DNA of 64,000 nucleotides. Source: Virgibacillus profundi (lineage in GTDB: Bacteria; Bacillota; Bacilli; Bacillales; Amphibacillaceae). Positions 36,236-45,799 of the stretch are shown in pieces. Both the position numbers and the translations under genes were made by a program. Positions within the stretch are counted from its first letter, which is position 1. Every line of letters starts with the position of its first letter. Below the pieces are notes generated by a model. It saw only the letters and a list, made by a program, of their open reading frames with translations. It ran no database searches and was not told where the DNA came from. The stretch is taken from positions 62,001-126,000 of the forward strand of contig NZ_NPOA01000001.1 in the NCBI RefSeq assembly GCF_002287375.1. The letters run 5' to 3'.

Positions 36236-37147
36236 TTACTCTTTAACTGATCCGATTAAAACACCTTTAACAAAGAATCTTTGCAAGAACGGGTAGATAA
36301 TAAGCAGCGGCAGCGTAGAAATGATGATTACCGCATATTTCACCTGTGCAGCAAGCTTGACCTGTTCCACAAATGAACCTGCAGATCCAGCTGGTCCACC
36401 TGCACCGCCTCCACCACCAGCACTGGCACTTGCTTCATTGACAATCAAGATTTCTCGAAGTATCAACTGTAATGGATATAAATTCTCATCTGATAAATAA
36501 ATCAGTGCTGAGAAATACTGATTCCATAAACCAACGGCATGGAATAATGCCATAACAGCGATAATCGGCATGGATAGTGGCAATACGACCCTAATAAATA
36601 TCTTAAAGTCGGATGCACCATCAATTTTCGATGCCTCTACTAGCTGATCCGGAATACTTTGCTGGAAGAATGCTCTTGCAACTAGAACCGACCATGCCCC
36701 AACAAGTCCCGGAATGACGATCGCCCACATTGTATCAAGCATTCCTAGTCCTTTAACGACAAGGTATGTTGGGATCATTCCACCATTAAATAGCATTGTG
36801 AAGAGAATGAACCACATGATGAGCACTTTCCCTTTCAGTTCCTTTCGCGACAGTGCATAAGCGCACGGCAGCAAGACCAACAAATGAAGGGTTGTACCGA
36901 CAATGGTATAGAAAATAGTGTTTCTGTAACCAAGCCAGATTGCGTCATTTTCAAGCACGAGCTTAAAGCCATCAAATGTGATATCAACCGGCCACAGCCA
37001 CATCCTTCCAGTACTGACCGCACTTGGATCACTGATGGATGCACTGACGACAAAAATCAGCGGATATAATATAACAATAGTAATAATCGCGACAAGTATC
37101 TTGTTTATGATATCGAATGCCTTATCTGACAAACCAAATTTTTTCAT
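36236..37147 (-). CDS. Carbohydrate ABC transporter permease, LplC-like
   Basis: 303 residues with six membrane segments typical of MalG-type permeases (ILVAIITIVILYPLIFVVSA at the start). The EAA loop is LVEASKIDGASDFKIFIRVV near 197, where the ATPase docks. An odd Gly/Ala/Ser-rich insert, ASASAGGGGGAGGPAGSAGS near 246-265, lies in the last extracytoplasmic loop; the paralogue at 49024 has an ordinary sequence there. It pairs with the LplB-like gene 12 bp upstream. No ATPase gene is nearby, so an MsmX-type shared ATPase is inferred. Confidence 0.92.
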   Translation of the reverse strand: MKKFGLSDKAFDIINKILVAIITIVILYPLIFVVSASISDPSAVSTGRMWLWPVDITFDGFKLVLENDAIWLGYRNTIFYTIVGTTLHLLVLLPCAYALSRKELKGKVLIMWFILFTMLFNGGMIPTYLVVKGLGMLDTMWAIVIPGLVGAWSVLVARAFFQQSIPDQLVEASKIDGASDFKIFIRVVLPLSMPIIAVMALFHAVGLWNQYFSALIYLSDENLYPLQLILREILIVNEASASAGGGGGAGGPAGSAGSFVEQVKLAAQVKYAVIIISTLPLLIIYPFLQRFFVKGVLIGSVKE

Positions 37148-37159
37148 GTTGATCCTCCC

Positions 37160-38161
37160 TTACCATAAGCTATTCTCACTTGTTTTTCTTGCAATCCAGT
37201 TCACAGTAACAAGTAAAATTATGTTCAGCGCAGATTCGAACAAACCGATTGCTGAAGCAAAACTGTACTGCCCTTCCAAGAGACCTGTTTCATATACAAA
37301 TGTTGCGATGATGTCAGATGTCTCTGAGTTTAAAGAGTTCTGCAAAAGTAAAACTTTTTCAAAACCGATAGCCATAAAGTTTCCGATATTCAGAATGAAC
37401 AATACAACTACAGTAGGAAGGATGGACGGAATATTAATATGCATAATCCGCTGTATTCTTGATGCTCCATCCACTTTCGCTGCTTCATGAAGCTCGGGAT
37501 TAACCCCTGCCAAAGCAGCCAGGTAAATAATCGTACCCCAACCGAGCGCCTGCCATTGTCCCGACCAGACAAATATATGACGGAACCAGTCCGGGTCAGT
37601 AAGAAATGGTACAGATTCTCCGCCCACCCAAACGATTGCGTTGTTCACTAACCCAGTAATCGGATCCAAGAATGCAAGAATCATCCCTACCAGAACAACT
37701 ACTGAAATAAAATGCGGCGCATATGTAAGCGTCTGTGACCATTTTTTAAATGGGCCGTTTTTAAGCTCATTAAGCATAAGTGCGAATATAATAGGAAGTG
37801 GAAACAATGCCAGTTCATATATATTCAAAATTAATGTGTTCTTTAATATCCGAAAGAAATAATAGGAATCGAAAAATCGTTCAAAGTGATCGAAGCCTAT
37901 CCACGGACTGCCCCAAATCCCCATTGTTGCAAAGAAATCCTTAAACGCAATTTGCACCCCATACATGGGAATATAGTGAAGTATAAAAAAGAAACTCAAT
38001 GCCGGCAAAAGGAAAGCATATAACTGCCAATTTTGGCTGAAATTCTTTTTAAAATCCTTAAATTTAGTCTTTGGCTTTTTTGGTTTATCCGGTTTCTTTA
38101 AAGCCTTCTTCTTATCATCCAATGGAACAAATTCTTCCACTTTCTCCTGTCGAACTCCCAT
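37160..38161 (-). CDS. Carbohydrate ABC transporter permease, LplB-like
   Basis: About 333 residues from ATG 38161, chosen because AAGGAGG lies 6 nt upstream; an in-frame ATG at 38302 lacks a ribosome site and would add an atypical 47-residue tail. A Lys-rich cytoplasmic N-terminus (KKKALKKPDKPKKPKTKF) precedes six MalF-type membrane segments (LYAFLLPALSFFFILHYIPM). The EAA loop is LHEAAKVDGASRIQRIMHIN. First gene of the permease-DUF624-lacZ stretch. Downstream lipoproteins 1-5 are the probable partners. Promoter and cre box are described separately. Confidence 0.92.
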   Translation of the reverse strand: MGVRQEKVEEFVPLDDKKKALKKPDKPKKPKTKFKDFKKNFSQNWQLYAFLLPALSFFFILHYIPMYGVQIAFKDFFATMGIWGSPWIGFDHFERFFDSYYFFRILKNTLILNIYELALFPLPIIFALMLNELKNGPFKKWSQTLTYAPHFISVVVLVGMILAFLDPITGLVNNAIVWVGGESVPFLTDPDWFRHIFVWSGQWQALGWGTIIYLAALAGVNPELHEAAKVDGASRIQRIMHINIPSILPTVVVLFILNIGNFMAIGFEKVLLLQNSLNSETSDIIATFVYETGLLEGQYSFASAIGLFESALNIILLVTVNWIARKTSENSLW

Positions 38162-38336
38162 ACTCTGCCTCCTTTTGAATACCAAAAATGAATAGAAGAA
38201 CAATTTCATCCCTGCATTCAGTTTTTCATCCCTCGTTTTACCAAAATAGTTTATTTTCAAAATTTTAAGCTTATACAACCACCTTCTAAAATGATCTTGC
38301 AATCACCTCCAGCAATCTATTTTTCCGCATTTGACT

Positions 38337-38350
38337 TGAATCCGCTTTCA
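38337..38350. promoter_or_regulatory. cre box upstream of the LplB-like gene
   Basis: TGAATCCGCTTTCA matches 13 of 14 positions of TGWAANCGNTNWCA. It lies between the promoter (38410-38438) and the gene, where CcpA would act as a roadblock. Confidence 0.6.
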
Positions 38351-38389
38351 TGTGAATTATAAAAAAGCTGCATGGAAATTTTAAATCTT

Positions 38390-38438
38390 AGTTAAATTAA
38401 TTAATTATTATAATATACACGTTTTTTCAGAATGTCAA
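38390..38438 (-). promoter_or_regulatory. Promoter and TTAATTAA operator-like site of the permease operon
   Basis: TTGACA (38438-38433), 17-bp spacer, TATTAT (38415-38410). Immediately downstream lies the palindrome-rich TTAATTAATTAA (about 38393-38404) ending in TAACTAAG, reminiscent of sites for ROK/XylR repressors. Confidence 0.65.
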
Positions 38439-38539
38439 TGACAGAATATTACTTTTTTCGCGGTAGCCGACTTTTTATTCTGTAAATCACTAACAAAGCA
38501 ATAAAATTAAACTTTTTCATAATTCCAACAAAAATAGTA

Positions 38540-38590
38540 TTGATTAATAAATAAATTCGTAGTAAACTTAATTAAGTTAATTAATAAACT
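38540..38590 (+). promoter_or_regulatory. Candidate gal operon promoter with TTAATTAA operator-like site
   Basis: TTGATT (38540-38545), 17 bp, TAAACT (38563-38568), then TTAATTAAGTTAATTAATAA (38569-38588). The palindromic core is shared with the divergent permease promoter. A MITE copy lies between this promoter and galK, giving a leader of about 530 nt if this promoter is used. Confidence 0.5.
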
Positions 38591-38613
38591 AGTTGTTATT
38601 TTTTTACTATCAC

Positions 38614-39040
38614 TAAAGATATAAGAGATGACGTAATTATTTTCTGCTAAAGGTATTTGCTATAATCGCCGTACGGGATCGCTCCGGGCGGATGCTTTCC
38701 GCGGGCACGGCTTCAGCCTCCTCGAGAAAACCACTCTGCGGGGTCTTCAGACACGTGCTGTTCCCGCAGGAGTCACCGCCCTTCGCTCACCCGAACTGGT
38801 GAGTGGTTCAATGTTTTGAATATTGATTACTAATGCAATTCATCAGCAGTAACCGGAATCCCAGCGGAGGAAATTTACGAAGACTCCTGCGGGAGGAAAG
38901 GCATAGGTGAGACCCCGCAGTGCGTAGCACGAGGAGGCTCACCAGCCGCCCGCGGAAAGCGTAGTATATTTCCAGAGCGAATTCTTGCTCTCAATCAGCG
39001 TTTGCAAATGATTTTCACTACGTCGCATTTTAAATCAATT
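38614..39040 (+). mobile_element. MITE-like element copy 3 (plus orientation)
   Basis: About 425 bp. The right end is ACGTCGCATTTTAAATCAAT (39020-39039). The left end, GATATAAGAGATGACGTAA (about 38618-38636), is degenerate. Arm A spans about 38674-38797 (CGGGATCGCTCCGGGCGG closed by CCGCCCTTCGCTCACCCG). Arm B is 38869-38973 (GGAAATTTAC / GTATATTTCC, one mismatch). It sits in the leader region of galK. Confidence 0.78.
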
Positions 39041-39110
39041 AAGAACACTTACAGAAGCAATTATTCAATTTTCTAATACAATTAATAAACAAAAAATTCA
39101 GGAGGTAATT

Positions 39111-40295
39111 ATGAACCAATCGGAATTAATCAACAAATTTCAATCAGTTTTCGATGTAAGCGATTGCCCAGGTGTTTTCTTTGCACCAGGACGAATCAAT
39201 TTAATCGGGGAGCACACGGACTACAATGGCGGACATGTGTTTCCGGCTTCCATCTCATTTGGGACTTATGCACTTGGGCGAAAGCGATCCGATCAGCTTC
39301 TAAGGCTTTACTCAGTTAATTTCCCTAAAAACGGCATTATCGAATGCGATCTTACCAATCTGGACTATGACGACCAGCACAATTGGGCAAATTATCCAAA
39401 GGGAATGATTCAATTTATTCAGGAAGCAGGGTATTCTGTCGAGACAGGTGCAGATATTTTATTTTATGGAAATATCCCTAACAGTGCTGGCCTCTCCTCT
39501 TCTGCTTCGATAGAAATCGTAACCGGAGTTCTGCTGGAAGGGCTTTATAATTTTGATATTGACCGGATGGACCTTATCAAGCTCGGCCAGAAGGTGGAAA
39601 ACGAATACCTTGGTATCAATAGTGGCATTATGGATCAATTTGCTGTTGGTAAAGGAAAAAAAGAGCATGCCATTCTATTAAACTGCGAAACACTGGATTA
39701 TGAATATGCTCCAATTAAACTAGGAAATTATAAAATTATCATTATCAATACGAATAAGCAGCGCACATTGGCAGGCTCCAAATACAATGAACGCCGTTAT
39801 CAGTGTGAACAGGCATTGAAGGATTTACAGGCCGAACTTCCAATCAATAACCTCTCTGAATTAACAGTGGAAGAATTCGAGAAAAATAAACAATTAATTA
39901 CCAATCCTGTCCACCAGAAGCGGGCAAAGCATGCTGTTTATGAAAATGCACGTACAATCAAAGCACTTGAAAAGCTGAAACAGGATGATTTAACGTCATT
40001 TGGAAAACTCATGAATGAATCCCATATTTCATTAATGCAGGATTATGAAGTTACTGGCAAGGAGCTTGATACCATTGTCTATGCGGCCTGGGAACAGGAT
40101 GGTGTGCTAGGTGCCCGAATGACCGGCGCGGGATTCGGCGGCTGTGCCATTGCAATCGTAGATAAAGATAAAGTAAATACATTTAAGGAAAACGTAAACC
40201 GTATCTATTTGGAGAAAATCGGCCATGAACCAATTTTTTACACTGCAGAAATTGGAGATGGAGCCAAACAAATAACGGAAGGAGTGCTAAAATGA
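39111..40295 (+). CDS. galK: Galactokinase
   Basis: 394 residues, standard GalK length. The galactokinase signature [19 protein letters not shown] is near 30. The GHMP ATP-binding loop [10 protein letters not shown] is near 130, and [15 protein letters not shown] near 336. It phosphorylates alpha-D-galactose at C1 in the cytoplasm, the first Leloir step. CAGGAGGT precedes the ATG by 5 nt. Its TGA overlaps the ATG of galE (ATGA), coupling translation. Located opposite the main minus-strand island. Confidence 0.97.
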   Translation: MNQSELINKFQSVFDVSDCPGVFFAPGRINLIGEHTDYNGGHVFPASISFGTYALGRKRSDQLLRLYSVNFPKNGIIECDLTNLDYDDQHNWANYPKGMIQFIQEAGYSVETGADILFYGNIPNSAGLSSSASIEIVTGVLLEGLYNFDIDRMDLIKLGQKVENEYLGINSGIMDQFAVGKGKKEHAILLNCETLDYEYAPIKLGNYKIIIINTNKQRTLAGSKYNERRYQCEQALKDLQAELPINNLSELTVEEFEKNKQLITNPVHQKRAKHAVYENARTIKALEKLKQDDLTSFGKLMNESHISLMQDYEVTGKELDTIVYAAWEQDGVLGARMTGAGFGGCAIAIVDKDKVNTFKENVNRIYLEKIGHEPIFYTAEIGDGAKQITEGVLK

Positions 40296-41296
40296 GTATT
40301 CTCGTTTTGGGTGGAGCCGGATATATCGGCTCCCATGCTGTCTATCAGTTAATTGATCAGGGCAAACAGGCTGTCGTCATTGATAATTTGGAAAATGGTC
40401 ACAGGAAAGCAATTCATCCCGAGGCAGTATTTTATCAGGGAGATATTCGGAATATTGAATTTTTAAGAAATGTGTTCGAGCAAGAATCCATTGATGCCGT
40501 ACTTCATTTTGCTGCAAATTCGCTTGTTGGTGAATCGATGGAAAAACCGCTCAAGTATTTTGACAACAATGTTTATGGAACGCAGGTGCTGCTGAAAGCA
40601 ATGGTGGAATTTGGCGTCAATCAAATTGTCTTTTCTTCCACTGCAGCAGTATATGGAGAGCCTGAAGCTATTCCCATCACAGAAGAAATGGCCACAACCA
40701 CTAAGAATACCTATGGTGAAACTAAATTAACCATGGAAAAACTAATGAAATGGACCGCTCTGGCACATGATGTGAAATATGTTTCGCTCCGCTATTTTAA
40801 TGTTGCCGGTGCAAGGGAAACTGCTGAAATCGGTGAAGATCATCACCCGGAAACCCATCTCGTTCCAATTATTTTGCAGACAGCACTTGGGCAGCGTGAG
40901 CATATCACCATTTTTGGCGAGGATTATGATACACCGGATGGAACCTGTATCCGTGATTATATCCATGTTGAAGATTTAATTCAGGCACATCTGCTTGCAC
41001 TCGATTATTTGCAAAATGGCGGAAGCAGTGATGTATTCAATCTTGGCAGCAACCAGGGCTTTTCCGTAAAAGAAATGATTGAAGCTGCACGTGAGGTGAC
41101 AGGCAAGGATATTCCAGCGAAAACAGGTGAGCGCCGTGCGGGAGATCCAAGCACACTCATTGCCAGCTCCGAAAAGGCTGGGGAAATTCTGGGTTGGAAA
41201 CCAGAACGTACCTCTATCCGAAAAATCATGACAGATGCGTGGAACTGGCATTCCGATCACCCTGATGGCTACGGGAAGGATGTAGATAACGGATGA
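40292..41296 (+). CDS. galE: UDP-glucose 4-epimerase
   Basis: 334 residues. NAD-binding loop GGAGYIGSH at the N-terminus. The catalytic Ser region is FSSTAAVYG near 122 and YGETK near 148 carries catalytic Tyr/Lys. [10 protein letters not shown] is near 168. Interconverts UDP-galactose and UDP-glucose; related enzymes can also act on UDP-GalNAc/GlcNAc. GGAAGGAG precedes the ATG. 4-bp overlaps with both galK and galT show tight coupling. Confidence 0.96.
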   Translation: MSILVLGGAGYIGSHAVYQLIDQGKQAVVIDNLENGHRKAIHPEAVFYQGDIRNIEFLRNVFEQESIDAVLHFAANSLVGESMEKPLKYFDNNVYGTQVLLKAMVEFGVNQIVFSSTAAVYGEPEAIPITEEMATTTKNTYGETKLTMEKLMKWTALAHDVKYVSLRYFNVAGARETAEIGEDHHPETHLVPIILQTALGQREHITIFGEDYDTPDGTCIRDYIHVEDLIQAHLLALDYLQNGGSSDVFNLGSNQGFSVKEMIEAAREVTGKDIPAKTGERRAGDPSTLIASSEKAGEILGWKPERTSIRKIMTDAWNWHSDHPDGYGKDVDNG

Positions 41297-42771
41297 TTTA
41301 TCAGCATATTTCAAGTTTGATTCAACAGGCAATAGAAGCAGAACTAATTGAACAATCAGATGAGATTTACACTCGGAATCAGGTGATGTGTCTTCTGAAG
41401 CTAGAAACTTTTCCGGAGGAGTCTGGAAAGTCTACGGAAGATACCATTCCAAATCTGCTTGAAAAACTTATCGACTTTGCCATAGAGGATGACGTGATCG
41501 AAAATGTTCTTGATGAAAAGGAAATTTTATCTGCATCTATTATGAATTGCTTTGTGCCCCGCCCATCAGCAGTAACGAAAGCTTTTTATGAAAAATATGA
41601 GCAATCCCCTGAGGCAGCAACAAATTACTTTTACAATTTAAGCAAAAACAGCAATTATATTCAGATGAACCGTATCCAAAAAAATATACAATTTAAGGCT
41701 GACACCAACTATGGCGCTCTGGATATTACCATTAATCTTTCCAAGCCCGAAAAGGACCCAGAACAAATCAAGCGGGAGCGTGAACAACAGCAGCAGCTGC
41801 ATTATCCGAAATGTCTTCTTTGTGTGGAAAATGAAGGCTATGCTGGAAGAACCGGACATCCGGCACGCGCCAATCATCGGATTATTCCCGTGCCTTTGCA
41901 TGGTGAGAATTGGTATCTGCAGTACTCCCCTTATGTTTATTATAATGAGCACAGTATTTTGCTGTCCGAGGAACATCGGGACATGAAAATTGTTAAACAA
42001 ACGTTTGATCAATTGCTCACTTTTGTTGAAAAGTTCCCACATTATTTTATTGGTTCCAATGCGGATCTGCCTATTGTTGGTGGATCCATCCTGACCCATG
42101 AGCACTTTCAAGCAGGACATTATGAATTTGCAATGACCAATGCCGAAGAGTCTTTTGAATTTTCACTTGAAGGATTCTCCAATGTTTCTGCAGCTGTTTT
42201 AAACTGGCCACTATCTGTGATTCGGCTGAATAGCCCGCATATGGATGAACTGGTTGAGACAGCCGATCATATTCTGCAGACATGGAGAAAGTATACAGAT
42301 CCTGCCGCTGATGTCCAGGCATTTTCCGGAGATACACCACATAATACGATTACCCCCATCGCCCGGATGCGGGATGGTCAATATGAACTGGATCTTGTGC
42401 TCAGAAATAATCGGACATCGGATGAGCATCCATTGGGAATTTTCCACCCACATGCAGATGTTCATCATATTAAGAAGGAAAATATTGGTTTAATCGAAGT
42501 TATGGGACTTGCAGTTCTTCCCGCAAGATTGAAGGATGAACTTGTAGAAATTGAGAAGTATTTCCTTGGTCAGCCTGCTAATGTGGCTGATTATCATAAG
42601 GATTGGGCTGAACAATTAAAGAATGAATATGGCTTTGTCTCTCAGTCCAGTGAAGCTGAGAATATTTTACAAAGAGCATTAGGCAGTAAATTCATAAGGG
42701 TTCTTGAAGATGCCGGTGTTTTAAAGGTACAGGCTGCATTTGAACGCTTTATCGAAACATTAAATCAATAG
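41293..42771 (+). CDS. galT: Galactose-1-phosphate uridylyltransferase (class II)
   Basis: 492 residues, the longer class II GalT of Firmicutes. [20 protein letters not shown] is near 175 and [18 protein letters not shown] near 198. [14 protein letters not shown] near 270 carries the HxHxQ active-site histidines. [20 protein letters not shown] near 383 is the C-terminal domain. It transfers UMP from UDP-glucose to Gal-1-P. The ATG overlaps the galE stop. Confidence 0.95.
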   Translation: MIYQHISSLIQQAIEAELIEQSDEIYTRNQVMCLLKLETFPEESGKSTEDTIPNLLEKLIDFAIEDDVIENVLDEKEILSASIMNCFVPRPSAVTKAFYEKYEQSPEAATNYFYNLSKNSNYIQMNRIQKNIQFKADTNYGALDITINLSKPEKDPEQIKREREQQQQLHYPKCLLCVENEGYAGRTGHPARANHRIIPVPLHGENWYLQYSPYVYYNEHSILLSEEHRDMKIVKQTFDQLLTFVEKFPHYFIGSNADLPIVGGSILTHEHFQAGHYEFAMTNAEESFEFSLEGFSNVSAAVLNWPLSVIRLNSPHMDELVETADHILQTWRKYTDPAADVQAFSGDTPHNTITPIARMRDGQYELDLVLRNNRTSDEHPLGIFHPHADVHHIKKENIGLIEVMGLAVLPARLKDELVEIEKYFLGQPANVADYHKDWAEQLKNEYGFVSQSSEAENILQRALGSKFIRVLEDAGVLKVQAAFERFIETLNQ

Positions 42772-42780
42772 GTGGTGAAA

Positions 42781-43818
42781 ATGATGCAAGTGGAAACAAA
42801 GGAACTGAATAAATGGAAGCAATATACGATTACAAATGAGGAAGGAATGTCTGTAAGTTTCCTTAACTATGGTGGAATTATCACTGAAATCCGGACACCT
42901 GATCGGGATGGAAGAATTGAAAATATTGTGCTTGGGTTTAAGGATTATGCAGAATATGAGAAAAATCCTGATTATTTTGGTGCACTCATCGGCAGGGTTG
43001 CAGGAAGAATTCAGAATGCAACGTTTGAATCGAATGGTGAGCAGCATAAACTGGATAAAAATGAAGGAGAACACCAGTTGCATGGCGGCACAAATGGATT
43101 TAACCAGGTTATCTGGGATGGACAGCCTTTTGAAAGCCAAACTGCTGCAGGGGTTAAATTGAGTCATAATAGCCCTGAAGGTGAAGGTGGTTATCCCGGA
43201 AACATTGAAGTGGAAGTCACCTATACATTGAATAATGATAATCAGTTTATAATTGATTATGCTGCCACAACTGATAAGACGACTGCTATCGCTCTGACAA
43301 ACCATTCCTATTTTAATTTAAGCGGGGATCTGAAGGATACAGTTCACAATCATTTTCTGACAATCAACAGTGAGCGATTTGTGGAACTTGATAAGGAACT
43401 GATCCCTACCGGAAATTCAATTGATGTCCAGGATAGTCCATTTGATTTTCGAGAAGGACGCTTGCTATCGGATGGGCTTAACGATCAAACGAACCAAAAT
43501 AAAATTGTTGGAAATGGCTATGATCATTACTTTATTTTTGGAAATAGAAATGAAAACAATGTGGTTGTCGTGGAGGAAAACTCCGGACGTGTCCTGACCA
43601 TCCAAACAGATCTGCCTGGTATGGTTATGTATACATCCAATACCCTTGACACGGGAATCGAACTTGCAGAAGGTACATCAAAGCCCTATCTCGGTGTTTG
43701 CTTTGAAACCCAAGGGTCACCTGCTTCATTAAATCATAAGGGATTTCCGGGAGTGCTGTTGAAAGCTGGCGAAACCTATAAGAAACAAACAATTTTTACA
43801 TTTGATGCGGAAAATTAA
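42781..43818 (+). CDS. galM: Aldose 1-epimerase (mutarotase)
   Basis: About 346 residues. GGIITEIRTPDRDG near 30, PDYFGALIGRVAGRI near 70, ALTNHSYFNLSG near 173 (catalytic His), KPYLGVCFETQGSPASLNH near 300 (catalytic Glu). Converts beta- to alpha-galactose for GalK. Start: ATG 42781 with AGGTGG 5 nt upstream is preferred over GTG codons at 42772 and 42775. It directly follows galT and is closed by a strong terminator. Confidence 0.94.
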   Translation: MMQVETKELNKWKQYTITNEEGMSVSFLNYGGIITEIRTPDRDGRIENIVLGFKDYAEYEKNPDYFGALIGRVAGRIQNATFESNGEQHKLDKNEGEHQLHGGTNGFNQVIWDGQPFESQTAAGVKLSHNSPEGEGGYPGNIEVEVTYTLNNDNQFIIDYAATTDKTTAIALTNHSYFNLSGDLKDTVHNHFLTINSERFVELDKELIPTGNSIDVQDSPFDFREGRLLSDGLNDQTNQNKIVGNGYDHYFIFGNRNENNVVVVEENSGRVLTIQTDLPGMVMYTSNTLDTGIELAEGTSKPYLGVCFETQGSPASLNHKGFPGVLLKAGETYKKQTIFTFDAEN

Positions 43819-43870
43819 ATGTAGAATTTTGTTTTTATTTCCTGGGAATAGCGAAAAATAGTCAAATTTA

Positions 43871-43907
43871 AAAAGCTAAACAATAAAATTATTGTTTAGC
43901 TTTTTAT
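43871..43907. terminator. Bidirectional terminator between galM and DUF624
   Basis: AAAAGCTAAACAAT (43871-43884) pairs perfectly with ATTGTTTAGCTTTT (43891-43904), with U-runs in both directions; it serves converging galM and DUF624 transcripts. Confidence 0.9.
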
Positions 43908-43926
43908 TTTGATTGTAACCAATCCT

Positions 43927-44568
43927 TTAAGACGCCTGTCTGCTCATTTTCTTTTCCACACTTGTAAATGCTGCATATGCTATTCTCATTAAAAAATAGG
44001 CCAGCATACTAAAACCTATGAACGGTAAAAGCACTGGAAACCATGACATCCCAAACCAAAAAGCAATATAGGCAGCTACCATGAGCAGTACATGTAATGG
44101 ATGTGACACTGCAATGATTCCAGCATGTTTCACAACCTCTGGAACGCTCACATCAAAGTGAACGTAAACCGGAATGATAAATAGCATTGTCATTAAGTAT
44201 AATAGGGCCAATGTAAATACAATGGCAACTAAAGCAATAGATGCAACACCGCCCAATTGACCGAATAGTTGCAAATAATAATAAATACTTACACCAAGCA
44301 GAACCATTCCCCAGCCCAATAAATTCGCTTTTACAAAAGCACTTTTGAATAGATTCAGAAATGTTTTAAATACTGGAAAATCATGTTCCCCTCGTATTTG
44401 TTTGCGAATAATTGCGAACATCCCTATTGTTGCCGGAAACAAACCACCAATAACTAACCCAACCAAACAAAATAATATCCAGATTAGCTGAACATGTACC
44501 AGTCTCGTTAGCCATTCCATAAATTGCATTAATTTACTATCACTACTAAAAATGCCTGTTTCAGTCAT
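43927..44568 (-). CDS. DUF624 (YesL-like) membrane protein 2
   Basis: 213 residues, multiple hydrophobic segments (LIWILFCLVGLVIGGLFPAT near 24-43; LLGWGMVLLGVSIYYYL near 78; VASIALVAIVFTLALLYLMT near 103; PLHVLLMVAAYIAFWFGM near 152; LLPFIGFSMLAYFLM near 177). The motif GLFPATIGMFAIIRKQIRGE matches the paralogue at 35157. GGGGGGA precedes the ATG. It ends the sialidase/ABC operon. Function unknown; consistently linked to Lpl/Yes-type transporters. Confidence 0.85.
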   Translation of the reverse strand: MTETGIFSSDSKLMQFMEWLTRLVHVQLIWILFCLVGLVIGGLFPATIGMFAIIRKQIRGEHDFPVFKTFLNLFKSAFVKANLLGWGMVLLGVSIYYYLQLFGQLGGVASIALVAIVFTLALLYLMTMLFIIPVYVHFDVSVPEVVKHAGIIAVSHPLHVLLMVAAYIAFWFGMSWFPVLLPFIGFSMLAYFLMRIAYAAFTSVEKKMSRQAS

Positions 44569-44655
44569 TGGAATCCCCCCTTATTGAACCTTCAATCATG
44601 GTGCACTGATTATAGTCTTTTCGTCCATTTACAAGCAATTTGTCTTTCTAGCTCG

Positions 44656-45705
44656 TTAATGCGAGATAAATACATCTTCCGTGAAACTATATCCGCGAAT
44701 TTGGCACTTTGGTGCCTCATCTGAAATGTGCTGGACAACATATAGTTCACCATCATCAAATTGAACCCAGCCGGAATATCCATTATCAGCAATAGATGAT
44801 CTATCGTAATCAATCGGTAATATTCGTACATATTGCTTCTTGCGGTCTGTCTCTACTGCTGTTCCTGCATCCATCCAGGCGGCAAATAAATTTTGCGTTG
44901 TACCATAACCAGTTGTTCCACCAGCATAAAGGCGATAAGTTAGCATGATTTTTCCACTTTGCAGCATTCTGGCTACAGGTCTATGACATCCGGGAATTGG
45001 TGTACGATACAGCCCCTCCCACGTCTCACCCTGATCTTTGGAAATCGCTTTATAACAGTCCCAGCCTTCACCTGAGTTTTCTCGTAAAAATGCAACCAGA
45101 GTTTGATCAGGTAGAGCTAAAATAGACACTTCACACAGATTCAACCCTTTTTCACTAGCCAAGGTAATTGGGCCAGTCCAGTCTTTACCTTGATTATCTG
45201 TGTACCAGACCATCTGTTCAAGACAGCCATGATCCTTACTTTTTCGGTGGGTTGACAGCAGCCATCTCCCGGATTCCAGTTCACACAATGTATCTGGAAC
45301 AATTCCTACAACTGGTGTTTCTATTGGCTCTCCCCATTCATCACCTTTCGCGTCACCGATATACAATTCATTCGTTGCCTCATGGAAGTAGCCTTGCTTT
45401 GTATCTTCATTTTCTGGAATTTTATTAATTACCATTACTAATCGATTATCTTTTAATCTTGTAATACTGGGACAATCATAGAAGTAATCTTTATCCCCGG
45501 TTCCTTCTGTAAGTGGAATCTTTTTACCCCAAGTTCTTCCGCGATCATCACTTTTTGTGTAAACAATGCGTGTATAGCTTCGGTCAGTATGGCTATTGCA
45601 CTCCAAAAACACACTGATTAAACGTTCTTTTTCTGTTTTTACAATTGCGGGGAAGGCTTCGTATATATGATCATCCCTGCTTACTGTATGTTTCGTGATA
45701 TCCAA
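44656..45705 (-). CDS. Sialidase-like Asp-box beta-propeller protein
   Basis: 349 residues with three Asp-box (SxDxGxxW) repeats: SDDRGRTWG near 51, TDNQGKDWTG near 167 and SKDQGETWEG near 221. The fold is a six-bladed propeller of the BNR/sialidase type. The classic FRIP arginine motif is not seen at the N-terminus (it reads HIYEAFPAIVKTEKERLIS). It may therefore be a distant sialidase, a KDO/ulosonic-acid hydrolase or another exo-glycosidase. The start is TTG after GGAG. No signal peptide. It follows the clear GH33-like gene by about 94 bp. Confidence 0.75.
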   Translation of the reverse strand: MDITKHTVSRDDHIYEAFPAIVKTEKERLISVFLECNSHTDRSYTRIVYTKSDDRGRTWGKKIPLTEGTGDKDYFYDCPSITRLKDNRLVMVINKIPENEDTKQGYFHEATNELYIGDAKGDEWGEPIETPVVGIVPDTLCELESGRWLLSTHRKSKDHGCLEQMVWYTDNQGKDWTGPITLASEKGLNLCEVSILALPDQTLVAFLRENSGEGWDCYKAISKDQGETWEGLYRTPIPGCHRPVARMLQSGKIMLTYRLYAGGTTGYGTTQNLFAAWMDAGTAVETDRKKQYVRILPIDYDRSSIADNGYSGWVQFDDGELYVVQHISDEAPKCQIRGYSFTEDVFISH

Positions 45706-45799
45706 TTAAGCACACTCCCAATTTTGAGTCTATTAATCTATCGCTTAAATAAGTATAAAATATTACTTCATCCAATTATGACCTTCAGTCTATAATCCC

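Noticed and set aside
38162-38302. Longer N-terminus of the LplB-like permease
   Set aside because: The ATG at 38302 has no suitable ribosome site and adds an atypical 47 residues; ATG 38161 follows AAGGAGG.
42772-42777. GTG codons as the start of galM
   Set aside because: They overlap the ribosome site AGGTGG; ATG at 42781 has correct spacing.
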